A DNA stretch of 64,000 nt, from positions 7,508,359-7,572,358 of the forward strand of contig CM055106.1 in assembly GCA_029204225.1 (NCBI GenBank). The letters run 5' to 3'. Shown here piece by piece: positions 36,224-47,414 of the stretch. Both the position numbers and the translations under genes were made by a program. This stretch comes from Diphasiastrum complanatum (taxonomy: Eukaryota; Streptophyta; Lycopodiopsida; Lycopodiales; Lycopodiaceae). Numbering within the stretch: the first letter of the stretch is position 1; every line of letters starts with the position of its first letter. Under the pieces are notes generated by a model. The model was not told the DNA's origin. It made no database searches and worked only from the letters and a program-made list of their open reading frames with translations.

Positions 36224-36260
36224 GAGAGAAAGAGTGAGTGAGTGAGGGAGCGAGAGAGAG
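36172..36260. repeat. (GA)n array with GAGC and GAGT variants
   Basis: A GA run of about 40 bp is followed by GCGA and GTGA variants to about 36260. It is the second dinucleotide array within the hAT element. Confidence 0.93.
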
Positions 36261-36549
36261 ACAGAGGGAGAATTTTGGCGCATCATGTTTTTTTATTAAT
36301 GCACCTGGGAGTTAAAGCGTAAACCTGGGAGTTAATGCACCTAAACTAGACCATCCTGCACCCGAAACATTTGGCAAAATACACAGTAATTTTGCTCTTA
36401 ATTAGAGCTTTCACCTGATACCCATATTGCACAAAAAAAAACCAAAAAAAAAAAAAAATTAAAAAAAATGTTTCTGAAAAAAAATTCCGTATTTCCGGAA
36501 ACGCATTTCTGAACGCGTTTCAGAAACGCAGTGCAACTATGGTTTCAAG

Positions 36550-37613
36550 TAATCTCTTATGATCAATATCTCCTCTTTTACATCTCATTTTCGAGCAAAG
36601 AATGCATTTATTGAGAATAATTCTAATTTGAAAAGGTTGTGACGATTGACTATTAAGAAATTGCAGCCCCACCAAGGATTCTACCCCTGAACTTACTCAG
36701 TCAAACCTCTATATCTATTTGTGAGATTGGAATAAATCCACATTCACAAATTTAATTAGTAACATGAATAGGTAAAGCTTAGAAAAAACATTCAATCATT
36801 CAGCCTCTTCCATCAAGCATCTAATGATGGATTTTCTTCTCCAATCTCATAGTTTCTGATCATTTGCCAAGAAAAACAGTCAGCATCCCTGTAATTTCAC
36901 CAAAATAGAATCCAAGCAACACAAGGATAAAAAATTCATTGGCACGCATTCCATGCCTAGTTGAACAAGAAAGAAACATGTGGATTAAGGGATTCAAAAA
37001 TTTCAAAAAAAATAGTTGCACAAGATATGAGGTTTCAACACAGAATGCACCTAAAAATATGTATATAACAGTTTTTGAGTGACATCTTTGCAGGGAGCGA
37101 CTTGTATTGAGAATTCAAACACTACAGCAGTCTTCATAATAAATATTGTGACACTGTCCATGTCCTCTTTTCGTGCCCAATCCTCTGTATGCCTCTGGCG
37201 AAATCCTTTGGTCCCACTGTATACCTAATTTTAGGCTGGTATTTGACTGGGTGGAAAGGATAACCTAATCCCAGAAGGTGGCCTAGTTCAGTTGAATGAT
37301 CTGAAATCTTTTGTATTCAACTTGATATATGAAGCCCCATCAAATATACTTTACTGCATAGTCATAAAGGAGCTATGATATGAAAAGAACCTCAAAAAAC
37401 AACCGATTCTTAACCATTCTTTTGTTCCCCTTATCAACAATGAAGTAAAAAAATATGCCTGCCATAAACCGTTGAGCCATTTGCAGTACAATGGACAAGT
37501 TCTACCTCAAATTTTAACGAGGGAACACGGATTGTGCTTGAAAATATGATATCAGAAGGCGTGCGCTCTTCAAAAACATGCAAGATATAACATGAAATCG
37601 ACTTCTTAAACCA
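36550..37613. other. Spacer and 3' flank of the histone-fold gene
   Basis: There are no coding regions. The part nearest 37613 is the presumed 3' untranslated region and terminator area of the minus-strand gene. No polyadenylation signal was singled out with confidence. Confidence 0.4.
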
Positions 37614-40600
37614 TCAATTGTCTGTCTCAATCTTAGTTGACAAAGCGATTGATGCTGCAACCTTTTCAGGTACAAAATCTAGACAAAAACAAGCAGCTTT
37701 TAGATTTCACCATGACGATTACAAAACCTTATGAAGATTACGTATGAACACAGACTAGCGGAGGAAAAAATTTCTATGAATTGTAATGTGTAACGTAATA
37801 ATGCAGTCCCTACAAAGATGGATATAAAACCCCAAAAGCATTTACCTGCAAGAAACTCCAACCTTTCTGTAGACATGACATGGGAAGCTGCAAAGACCAG
37901 AATAAAAATTAACACAAAATGCACAGTCAATGCCAAGATCTATAATAAAAAGCTGAGAGAAACCCGATTTATAAGTCATGATCTTAAAAGACTCATATGT
38001 AGCAAAACTTACAACAGCATAATGTAGTACATGAGCAAAGCTGACAGCAACCAATACGTAGCATAATGACAGCAAGATGAAGTCGAGATTCATATTCATG
38101 CACTGGCATTTGGAATGTCTACCATTTTATAATGTACTTTTGCTGAAGTTGCCATAAAGATGTCTTGAGCAAAAGCAAACTCACAGAGGTCTCCATAGCT
38201 TAAGTACATTCGGTTATTGTCTGTCATCTGATCAAAAGAATCCTCCACAAATTTTTCCAAAAAAAGCTCCTGCAAATAACCACTTCATGTCAAAATCATT
38301 TGAAGGATTGGGTGTATAGGGACGTTTCTTGAAATAAAAAAAATATATGAAAGAATTGTACCCTTTATGAAATAAAATAGAACCAGAGGCTTAAAGAGAA
38401 TCACTCAACAAAGACAGTAACTTTTTGTAACTCATCACTGCAATGTTTCTAAACCTGAGCTCCATAGAAGATGAGTGGAAAGCATGCGTGGAGCCATGAC
38501 AAGAGTACAACACTTTCAACAGATATGTTTGAGAAATATTAGCATTTACTTCAAAACTTCACATAATTGACACAAAAACAAATGGGCTCCTGCAGGCTCC
38601 ACGGTTGTCCCTAAAAGGCACGTCACTGACCAATTCCCCAGATGATGCCTGCCCTGATAGCATAGTAGCACATGTCAACTTGTGAATGAAACAAAACTCT
38701 GTTAGATTCCCATGTGCAAATCTGTTGGCTCAAGAGAGCCACCCAGATTCTGAGTGCAAATTTGTTTGCCTACTAGCAATTCACACCTGCGAATAAGAAC
38801 AATTCCTTGCTCTATTCAGTTTGTGACCTGCTTAGCAGGTCACATATTCACTACAGTGGGAATTGAACTCTCGTCACCCATATAGTCCAGATAACATTGC
38901 ACATACAAAGCGCAAAGGGAGCTGGGATGACATCACAAACCAACCAAATGTAGTTAAGAACAGAGCTTCAACAACACAAGAAAACCTCCATCAGATTATT
39001 TTTTGTATTTGGTAGAACTTTATTCAGCAGAAAATTCTCCATGGGGTTTATGGATGTAAACCCCGCTACCATTTCTCTGTTTCTCTTTTCAGGTTTTCTG
39101 GAGAGGCATCTTTGGTTTTTATGTCAGGCAAGGTTAGAGTGCCTCTTGGCTCTTCACCTCCGTGTGTCTAGGGGATTTTACCTTAGATGTGAGATCAGGT
39201 GCTTGTTTATCATATGTATTTCACATGCACCTGCCATAGCATAACCCACTCATGTTCCGCTCACACTCACGCTGGGAAGGACAAGAATGGGAATGCTCAT
39301 TCTGTATTTTGAAATGGGCCGGGCCTGGCCCATTCTGCCGGGTAAGGCCCACAGAAACAGGCCAATCTGAGCCCCCAGGGTGAGCCTACATGGGCTGAAG
39401 GCTGTAGTGGAATGGCCCATTCCATGATATTAATGGTCGTAACTTTCATAACTGCATAGGGAGTAACAAGTGGGTAAATGAATTAAGGGACAGTCCATTC
39501 TGCCTGGGCAAGCCATCACCTCCTTCCGTGGGTTAAAAACGATGGAATGTGCCAGCCTTAGCCTGTTCCATGATGCTAATGGTAGGCTGCAACAAATCTA
39601 ATTCAGTAATGGATTATGTGGCTTATTCTGCCAATTTTCTGGGTCGATTACTGAGTATAATATGTTTTTTTGGTGGGCACATGGGCAAAAAATCAGGTGT
39701 CATAATACATGGCAGAATTTTCACTTTGCAGGAGAGAGAACGCACATTCCGTAAAGAGAGGAGAGCACACATTCCGTAGAGAGAGAACACACATTCTAGA
39801 GAAGAGTGACGGATTCTGGAGGAGAGAGAAAAGTGGAAGGACATTCTGCTCCTGGAGGTGGTCGCATAATAGAAAGGAAACCTGCTCACATGGCATTATG
39901 TGACCTAGAATGCTCCATGCCATGAGATGCTCTGTGGATGGTCCAGGCTGAGGCGGACCTTGTCTCTTACTTTCCATGAGACCCCCTCACCTGTTCAGAG
40001 CGATGTCAAGAAAGATGGCTCTCCCTCTTGTGGCAGGTCAGGGATTTTGTGCAACGGGTTGCTCCATGGCAAGGCTCAGACATACAGTCCCTCACCCGTT
40101 TTCCATGCTGACGTCCATAACAGGTGACTGGGTCGCATGGAAAGACCTAAGCCCGAGGCCGTTCATCCAACCAAGTGCTGGACTTTGAGTCTTGTAGTCC
40201 TCACTATGATGATATCAGGTGGGGGTGAAGGCTTAGTAACATAGTGAGCATTTGCTCTATACCTGCTATAAGCAACCTGTCGCATACCTGGAGGCTTCGG
40301 GTGGAGGGGAAGGCTCCGGATTATAGTGAGCATTGAACATTTGCTCTATCCCTGCTATGACCAACCATGTGAATGGTACCTTTGGCTGATTCTGCCAAAA
40401 AGAAAGTGTGATCACATCGTGGAATCAGAGCACCATGCTTTGATAATGGAGAGTCTCTTTTTTGCATTTACCCCATTTTACTTAACTTTGCAGTCATGGA
40501 AGCTATGACAATCATGATAAAAAGAATTGGAAGTAAATCCACAATTGTGTACTGTGGACGCTGCAGGAGACGAGACATTCTGCCCGGTCCACAATTTTTT

Positions 40601-41883
40601 AGGCTTGGAAGCCTAGGGGGAAAAGATATTCTGCCCAATTTGAATCTTTTTGGGGTTAACAGGGGCCAAGCCTAAAAAATTTGGGGAGTCAGAACTGGGC
40701 AGAATGTTGTGTGGCTAGAGGCATCAATTGCATAATGGGTTATACATGGTTTATTATTGCTAGTGGGCCCCGCCACAGTACAGTGTACAGTTAGAATAAT
40801 AAGTGCGAGGGCACCCTTCCCCGAATGCACATTCTCTCTCTACCTTCTCACATGGCATTACGGTGTGGGAGGGCAGTACGTTGTGGAAGGCCCGAGGACC
40901 TCGGGCCTTCCTTGCAGGTCGGGGCCCTGCCCTCAGGCTCCCGCCCTCGGGCAAGGGCCCTCCCTGCAAGGAAGGCAGGGCCTTCCACCATAAGTAAAAT
41001 CATTTTTTACATTTTTGTGAAGAAGACGCCGCAACCTCCTCAGAAGGAATGCACGGAATTGTTTTTTTTTTTGCAAATTTTTTTACATCCACCTTCCCAG
41101 CACCGGAAGGTGCACGTAATTTTTTTTTACTTTTTACGTGAATTGGTTTTTTTCTTTTTCGCCTTGGTGGGAAACCTTTCCTCCCTGGACCATCAAAGAT
41201 GGTTTTTATGCTGGGGAAAGCCCCAGGCCTCAGGAATCAGGACTCCCCAAATTTCAGCACCTGGGGCCTCGGGCTACCAGGCCCGGGTCCTGAAATCCAG
41301 AAAGCACTCGGCCCTCAGACTCAGCCCTCGGACAAGGACTTTCGCCTATACAAAGCAGGCCACATATGCAGCCGAAAATTGACACAAAAGCAAAATCCAT
41401 GAAACCCCAAATTCAAAGAATAAGAAGCGAATGCACAACATCACACAACGATCCAACAAATTATGAGTAGACTTTTCTGGATCACAGCATGCAATATTAT
41501 ACAAGAACAGAGTGCAAAGATCTAACATGGCTCACCGCAGCCTTGGCGATGAGGAAGGCAGCTTCCATGCCCACCCACTGAATTTCACCCTCGCTTTTGA
41601 TCAGCCGCTTCACTCTGGACAACGGAAACGCCAGCGACATGAGTGAGGATGACTTGGAGCCTCGCCGGGGAGAGGGCGTGTGGTAGGACACAGAGCCGGA
41701 GGGAAGAGCGTCTTCTTCATCCACTGAATCCACTGCTTCTTGGTCGTGATACTCATTGTTGTTGTAGTCCTCATGGGCACCGTGTCTGCTGCCTCCATTG
41801 CTGCTGGCCATCCCCCGCTGCTGCTGCTGCTGCTGCATGTCCTGCACTGATTCTGAGTGCGATGAGGAGTCAGTGCTCTTCAT
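37614..41883 (-). CDS. NF-YC10-like: Dpb3/NF-YC-type histone-fold protein (DNA polymerase epsilon / CHRAC-like subunit), four exons
   Basis: Coding exons on the minus strand are 41883-41536, 38269-38185, 37887-37846 and 37678-37614, totalling 540 nt and 179 residues. Every junction has GT-AG signals (donors GTGAGC, GTGAGT, GTAAAT; acceptors TTTGCAG, TTTGCAG, GTCTAG), and the phases fit exactly. Residues 1-85 are Ser/Gln/acidic and disordered with a six-Gln run. From residue 86 a histone fold runs FPLSRVKRLIKS, EAAFLIAKAA joined to ELFLEKFVEDSFD, YGDL joined to SSHV, then RLEFLA joined to DFVPEKV. These are the features of Dpb3/CHRAC1/POLE4 and the plant NF-YC10 (DPB3-1) branch: nuclear subunits that pair with an NF-YB-like partner. 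ATG at 41883 is the first in frame. A pyrimidine-rich leader precedes it. The gene looks intact. The exact family member is inferred from memory of motifs. Confidence 0.9.
38270..41535 (-). other. First intron of the histone-fold gene (3266 bp)
   Basis: Donor GTGAGC follows codon 116 and the acceptor is TTTGCAG at 38276-38270. The middle (39.3-41.4 kb) is GC-richer than its surroundings and holds repeat-like sequence. It has eight exact copies of ATTCTGCC or its complement between 39332 and 40705, two CTCACATGGCATTA copies (about 39885 and 40847), and a perfect palindrome at 40885-40911. Short frames in it have no recognisable domain. This is probably an old insertion or insertions that the gene tolerates. 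Confidence 0.85.
40885..40911. repeat. Perfect 13-bp palindrome with 1-nt centre
   Basis: GGAAGGCCCGAGG, then A, then its exact reverse complement. It lies in the GC-rich part of intron 1, with related GGGCC-rich arms nearby (40912-40990) that end in another GGAAGGC-type complement. Confidence 0.93.
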
Positions 41884-42156
41884 GTTCGCCAAAACCGCGA
41901 TCCAAATAGAAGCTGAAGCCGCGAGGGAGGAGTAAAAAGGAGGAGGAGCTTAAAGAAAAAGAAGGGTGGAGTAAAACGAAGAGAGAAAGAGGGAGGAGTG
42001 AAAAAGTTGAAAGAGCCCTAAAAAGCCCAAAAAGTAGAGCTCCCTAAGGCTTAAGGCATGGGTCCTTCCATGCTCACCCCTGACCCGCACACTCCATCAC
42101 CTTACGTCGTCCTTCCACCTGAGATCCGTCTTTCCAAGGGCTAATTTCTGAAAAAA
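41884..42156 (-). promoter_or_regulatory. 5' leader and proximal promoter of the histone-fold gene
   Basis: The minus strand is strongly pyrimidine-rich from about 42020 down to 41895 (repeated CTCC, TCTTT), typical of plant housekeeping gene leaders. No TATA box was found at a suitable distance. The start site is not defined. Confidence 0.4.
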
Positions 42157-42234
42157 TTGCAAACCCTCTCACCCGTTGAGCAACGTGTGTTGTTGTATTA
42201 GGTCACTCTGAGGGGGTGGTGAGAGGGTTTGCAA
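42157..42234. repeat. 17-bp perfect inverted repeat (hairpin)
   Basis: TTGCAAACCCTCTCACC at 42157-42173 is exactly complementary to GGTGAGAGGGTTTGCAA at 42218-42234, with a 44-base loop. It lies about 275 bp upstream of the histone-fold gene start. Confidence 0.92.
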
Positions 42235-42340
42235 TGAAAAGGTGCTCTTAGAGTCCCCATTCAATGGAGACGGACAAAGATGCCCACTTTTTATAGAATG
42301 GTCCTCCTCACTGAGATAGAAGGGGGGTTCTAACCGCAAA

Positions 42341-42677
42341 TCTGAGGTATCGGATTTGATGATCACAGTTTTAGAATGCAACTATATCCTAATCGATTGT
42401 CCCAATGACTCGAGATATCTTGGAGCCCCATGTTCAAACTCCTGATTTTGACTTTGGGTCCATCTGTTGGACAATTCAATGGGGATGGCCCTTGGTAGCA
42501 CTATGATATCTGAGGTATCGGATTTGATGATCACAGTTTTAGAATGCAAGTATATCCTAATCGATTGTCCCAATGACTCGAGATATCTTGGAGCCCCATG
42601 TTCAAACTCTTGATTTTGACTTTGGGCCCATCCGTTGGACAATTCAATGGAGATGGCTCTTGGTAGCACTATGATAT
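42341..42677. repeat. 168-bp tandem duplication
   Basis: Units 42341-42508 and 42509-42677 are nearly identical (TCTGAGGTATCGGATTTGAT start, GGTAGCACTATGATA end). The length is divisible by three, so a minus-strand frame (42382-42669) repeats 56 residues. Nothing else supports coding. Confidence 0.95.
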
Positions 42678-45499
42678 CATGAGCTGCTTATAGCACGGTG
42701 TGTTACGATATTTTTCGAGATAAAATTTCATGCATGAGTACAATTCTGGTGAAAAGCAATCAAAAAATGATTTTTTCAGTTATGTAATGAGAAATAGGCA
42801 GTTTACGTAAAAAAAAGTCAATTTTTTCGTAAATCATTGCATGTTCGAATGGACCTATACATAAATTTTTAAAAAGAGCCAAAATTGTTTTCAGCTCTTC
42901 AAATTTTGTCGGTTATTTTTTAAAACGACATTGGCTTGAAAGTGAATGGCCTTTTGAGATGTAATAAGTTGGTTTATGAGGTCACGGTCATCTTCACCTA
43001 TAGTTGAAGATTTTGAGATCTATCAACTAGTTGAAGCAATTCTTAAGTCCTGGTTCGAATAAATAAAATCCTGTGTGGAAAACACATATTACTGACTTTT
43101 CATGGGTTTGGATATTTTCATATGTCATTTCTCCACTTATTGAAATTATGCAATTTCGGGGGGTGAAGTGACGGGATCAATTCTATCAGAGGATTCATTG
43201 GTTGCACAACTTTTGGAAGAAGCTAGATATGTATGAGGATGTGAGTACCTGAAAGCATTTTCAGACAAATCCAAAGTAAGCTACAGAAATGGAACTATCT
43301 GGAAGTAATGGAAAAATTCTCTAAGGTTGCAAGGAGCAATCTAGAACTAGAGGAGGGTTGGAAGTTGGAACAAAAGTTACTAATCCCAGTTTTGTTCAAG
43401 ATTGAAGTAAGTTTTGAATCTTGAATGTCTATATTGGTAGCTGGATTGGAAAACTCTAGTAGATATATTTTTGTCTCAAATATTTTTCAGATATGTTATT
43501 TACTCTTGAGAAATAGAAATTTCATTGTGCAAATTGAGTTACAAGATTCTCAATTAGAGATGTGAGTAACATATGCAAAGAGGATCTACCAAATATTGAT
43601 ATATATTCATGCATTAGATCATAGTGAGATTATTCTCATATGCACATAATTAGACTTGTAAGAATCTACTATGTGCTCTTTGTTACTAGGTTTATATCAT
43701 ATACTTAAACCAATTGGTGAACATCTACGCATGTGAGCAAGTATTATTTGAAGCGATTACTTATAGGTTAATAAGTATTTTTGTGAAAGAATACTCCTTG
43801 ACTCAAAGATGATTTAGAAGAAGATCTAAGTTTTGGTGATATACTAGTATAACCGACATTGGCACCTAGACATTTGATATTTCGAAATCATTGATGATTA
43901 ATAGTAGCTAGGTTACTCTTGTCTAGAGTTAATTGGATAAATGAGCATTGTGAAGAGAATTTAACAAGACCAGTTACTGTTCATTTTGGTATATAGTACT
44001 TATAAGACGCATAATTTGTAAGCCATCAAGATCCATCAATAACGATTATGTGCATAGAATATAGAAAATTCTTGGTATAGAGCATTTCTCAGTTGATAAA
44101 TTGACTCAGTTTGTTAGTTATTGTTTTCCCAAAGAGCTCAATTCGATAAAAAATCCTAATGATTCCAAGAATGACAACTAAATTCATATGGAATTCAACG
44201 AAATTTAGTATACCAAGATTCAATTCTAGATAAGAATTTGAAGTTTTTTGTAGTTGAAGACAATTATTGGTATGATTTTGATATGCCTTATCTCTTTGAA
44301 TAATGTAGAATTTGGATAACTCGCACTTCTATTAAAAATTTGGTTTGAAAAATATTCTTATAATCCAGTATTTTTCCTAGAATTTTTTTTGAATGATTCT
44401 TAAATTTTCAAGTTGGATATTGAACATATACTCCAGTGTCTTTTAATAATTGAGTGTGGTTATGGAATCCAGTGAATTATGTTTGATGAATCATAAGATT
44501 CTAAATATTTATGGTTGACGGATCATTAATATGTACTTAGTTATTATCAGAGAATTATAAGAAAATGTGATGATTCTTAAGAATGATGAGTAATTCTTGA
44601 TCTCTTTGAATGAGTCAATGCTTTAGATTAGTGACTTGAAAAATCTAATTCTCTTTATTCCAGTAATTTTATTGAGAATGTATATGTCTCACATGCTTTC
44701 TCATAAAGTAGATTATTTTACTTGTGGAGACTTTGCTTACTTTAGTGGATGATAATCTACTACAAATTGTAGTCTGTAAGTGCTTGTGTACAATTTTTAG
44801 TCTAGATCTCCAATTGTTAAAGAGACAGACAAATCTATTAAGATTAAATAGTTGCTATTTTCTAGCATGAGATGCTAGAAACAGGGAAATTTACTCAAGA
44901 GAGTATTTGGAGTACTCAAAACTAAGTTAAAATCATTTGGAACTTGATAGATCTCTTAGAGATTCTAGCAGGTTGAACTATTATGCCTAAGAATTTTAAG
45001 TATTCTAAGGGTATTTTTACCAAGAAGCATTTATGAATTATCTATGAGAAATTGTGGATAGTTTTGGACTATAATTGTTTCTTTCTTTAACTTTGTAGCT
45101 TTGATCCACCCAGTGTTAGGTGATGATTCTCCCAATGTTTCATGACAGTTGAATATACATGAAAGTGATGTTATTGTTTTGGAGAGAATCAAACCCAATT
45201 TGAAAATTTATCACAGTGTGTATTTTCAAACTTGAGATTTGTAATCTAGAGCAAAAATAATGTTAGGAAAATTTCGGACTGGTCTCACCGGAAAGCCCTA
45301 AAAGGGGAAGGGCCCACACTGCCCTTACGTGAGTGATTGAGGGATACCGCTTCCAATCCCAAGGGCCGTCTCAACCACCCCGTGCTCCCCAGCCGATGAG
45401 GGTTTTCCAAGCTCTCAGAGATACGGTTGCAAGGAGGGTTGCTAGTGACTTTGATCTTATTGATCTTGTGGTCTAATCTCTTCGTCCTCTAGATCGTCC
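42678..45499. other. Anonymous AT-rich sequence
   Basis: There are no open frames of note, no LTR ends and no recognised domains on either strand over 2.8 kb. The recurring GATTCTTAA- and TAGATTC-like words suggest a decayed repeat, but no family can be named. Confidence 0.4.
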
Positions 45500-45960
45500 A
45501 TCCTTCTAGGTGGAAATCCATAGAGGGATCATCGGTACTATCTTCATCCCTATCTTCTTCTCTAGATTTCGTTCTAGTCGCCTATTGGTAATGTCGGCTG
45601 ATCCGGGTGATTGTACTGGCAGTTCAAAGGGTAGGAGGGGTTGGGTGACTCTTGTATAGTCCGTGGAAGTGGCATAAGTTAGGTACCAGAATCTGTCGAT
45701 TAGGAACTCATATGCATCGAAATAGCTATACCCCCCCCACAATGTTGTATTCTAAATAAGGTATCTCCAGGATGTAGGCGAGGATAGAGTGTCGGGGTGT
45801 AGAAATAATAGTGCGGGGCTCCTTCTCAGATCAGTTGGCAGACATCCCGTAACATAGGTTGGAATTGACTCTCATCCATCGTGTCCAAGGGTCTAGCTCA
45901 TCATGAGGAAAACCTGTTCAAAGCACTCCCTCCTCTAGGTTTCTAATTGAGTCTACTGTC
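45500..45960 (-). pseudogene. Unidentified coding relic with a frameshift at a C/G run
   Basis: Minus-strand reading gives PMLRDVCQLI, stop, EGAPHYYFYTPTLYPRLHPGD, then FRIQHCGGG up to a run of nine Gs (plus-strand Cs, 45731-45739). After the run another frame continues SYFDAYEFLIDRFWYLTYAT and LPFELPVQSP to about 45506. The two halves read as one protein broken at the homopolymer. I recognise no family. A retroelement Gag is possible. Confidence 0.35.
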
Positions 45961-47150
45961 GTCAATGTTAGGACCATGCCTCTAAAGCCGTCAACAACAA
46001 AACTCCTTATGAAATATGGCATGGACACAAGCCTAGTGTCAGCCATTTAAAAATCTTTGGTTGTGTATGTTTTGTTCACATTCTTAAACAGCTTAGGAAG
46101 AAGCTGGATCATAATAAATGTATTTTCATTGGCTATCCCAATGAACATAAAGCTTACAAAGTTTATGATCCATCCACCAATGTAGCATTTGTCTCTAGGG
46201 ATGTAATCTTCCAAGAACATACATACTATGATTCTAAACAACCATCGATAAACGATGCTATGTCATTTCATCCTATTTTACGTAGCATGGAATCTTCCAA
46301 TGATAATGCTTCTTCTACAGAACTTGCAGCTACAGCTACAGAAGTCGAGCAGCCGACAATACCTGTCACCAGACTAGACCAAGCTAGCTTGAGTAGATCT
46401 GGAGAAATTTAAGAAAAAGCACCATCGCATCCTAGTCAATCCTCACGGACTTAGACAGTTCCTAAGAGATATACACCTCAATCATTCTGGACTTCATCAG
46501 AAGAACCAAGGACCCTAGTCGAAGCAATTAACTCCAAGGATGTTGTGAAGTGGCAAGAAGCTATGGAAAGCGAGTACAACTCACATTTGTTCAAAGTCCT
46601 CGACTTCTTCAATCAAGTCTTCGAAATCTCCGACTTCCTCGACTTCTTGGACAATCATGTCACTCCACATCACAGTCTCCAAAGTCTCCAACTTCTTCAG
46701 CTAATTTCATCAACCGAAGTTTTCGAAGTCTCTGAAGTCTCTGACTTCTTCGACAACTTCATTCATCAACCGAAGTGTCCGACGAGAAACGTCAATGTGC
46801 GATGTTCTCGTCCACGTCAATGATCCCCAATCGCTTGGCCATGTATTTAATGTACATATGTGATTTTGTCATTGTAGTTCAACTACTCCCTGAGTACAAC
46901 AAAGTACTTAATTAGATTGCAAACATTTATTGTAATTAGATCTGGTGTATAAATACACCTTCATAGCACACTCTATGTGATGCTCTGTGCATGAGACGAA
47001 TGATTTTGAGTCTCCAAGTTACGCTGCCATATTGGTTGTAACTCATTGTTGTGCTTCAGTGTAATATAGTAGCAATACGCTTTTCTATCTGTGTATAATG
47101 TAGATGAATGCTTATTGTCATTTGAATGCACTTCGCTTCTGTTTGACGGT
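45960..47150 (+). mobile_element. Ty1/copia fragment, family D (integrase end, RT start, LTR-like end)
   Basis: From about 45985 the frame reads NKTPYEIWHGHKPSVSHLKI, FGCVCF, LDHNKCIFIGYP, KAYKVYDP and SRDVIFQEH, the end of copia integrase. EAINSKDVVKWQEAMESEY, the start of RT, follows at about 46590. Then RT is lost and a Ser/Phe-rich repetitive stretch (46590-46790) follows. 46830-47150 looks like an LTR, with a TATA candidate (GTATAAATACACC, about 46950-46962). Exact LTR ends were not found. Confidence 0.7.
46591..46790 (+). repeat. Degenerate GACTTCTTCGA-type repeats
   Basis: Many imperfect copies of a (T/C)(T/C)GACTTC(T/C)TCGA word follow the copia RT start. TCATCAACCGAAG occurs twice (about 46707 and 46763). 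Its core TCAACCGAAG equals the core of the gypsy minisatellite at 50.6-59.5 kb, here on the plus strand. Confidence 0.6.
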
Positions 47151-47414
47151 CATGGGTGAGAGGTATTCTGTGTCTTCGGCTTGGCTCGGCATTTGGGGAT
47201 TCTCTGGAATCTGCTAACATTATCCACCCCTATTCTGTTGTAGGACCCACTGCAACACCGATGATGTCTTTCCGATTGGCACTTGAAAAAGTGTGGATCT
47301 TCGTTTGCTTTCGTAAAACTAGGTGCTTATCATCCGCAAAACTTATTTTTTTCAAATTGGAAGTCTCTCAATTAGTCGCTACATTTCAGCCTTCCTGAGA
47401 ACTTCTTGCGATTC

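Larger units (their letters stand above)
35247..36541. mobile_element. Non-autonomous hAT-like DNA transposon with 8-bp target duplication
   Basis: Perfect 11-bp terminal inverted repeats (CATAGTTGCAC at 35247-35257, GTGCAACTATG at 36531-36541) are flanked on both sides by GTTTCAAG (35239-35246 and 36542-36549). An 8-bp duplication with CA-start ends is the hallmark of hAT. Just inside, both ends carry GCGTTTCTG and GGAAATCGC-like subterminal motifs and AATCGCG repeats. The 1295-bp body has no transposase. It contains two dinucleotide arrays and a short frame (35739-35837) rich in Ser and Asp. Confidence 0.93.

Noticed and set aside
37842-38099. Hydrophobic minus-strand frame that looks like a membrane protein
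   Set aside because: Most of it is intron 2 plus exon 3 of the histone-fold gene, and the U-rich intron causes the hydrophobicity.
40825-41382. 185-codon plus-strand frame within intron 1
   Set aside because: It spans the palindrome and poly-T runs. There is no domain, and it lies inside a confirmed intron.
42382-42669. Repeated 56-residue minus-strand frame as a repeat protein gene
   Set aside because: It is explained by the 168-bp tandem duplication. There is no start context, and unit number is only two.
43050-43070. tRNA gene suggested by a GGTTCGAAT T-loop-like word
   Set aside because: There is no matching acceptor or anticodon arm at tRNA spacing.
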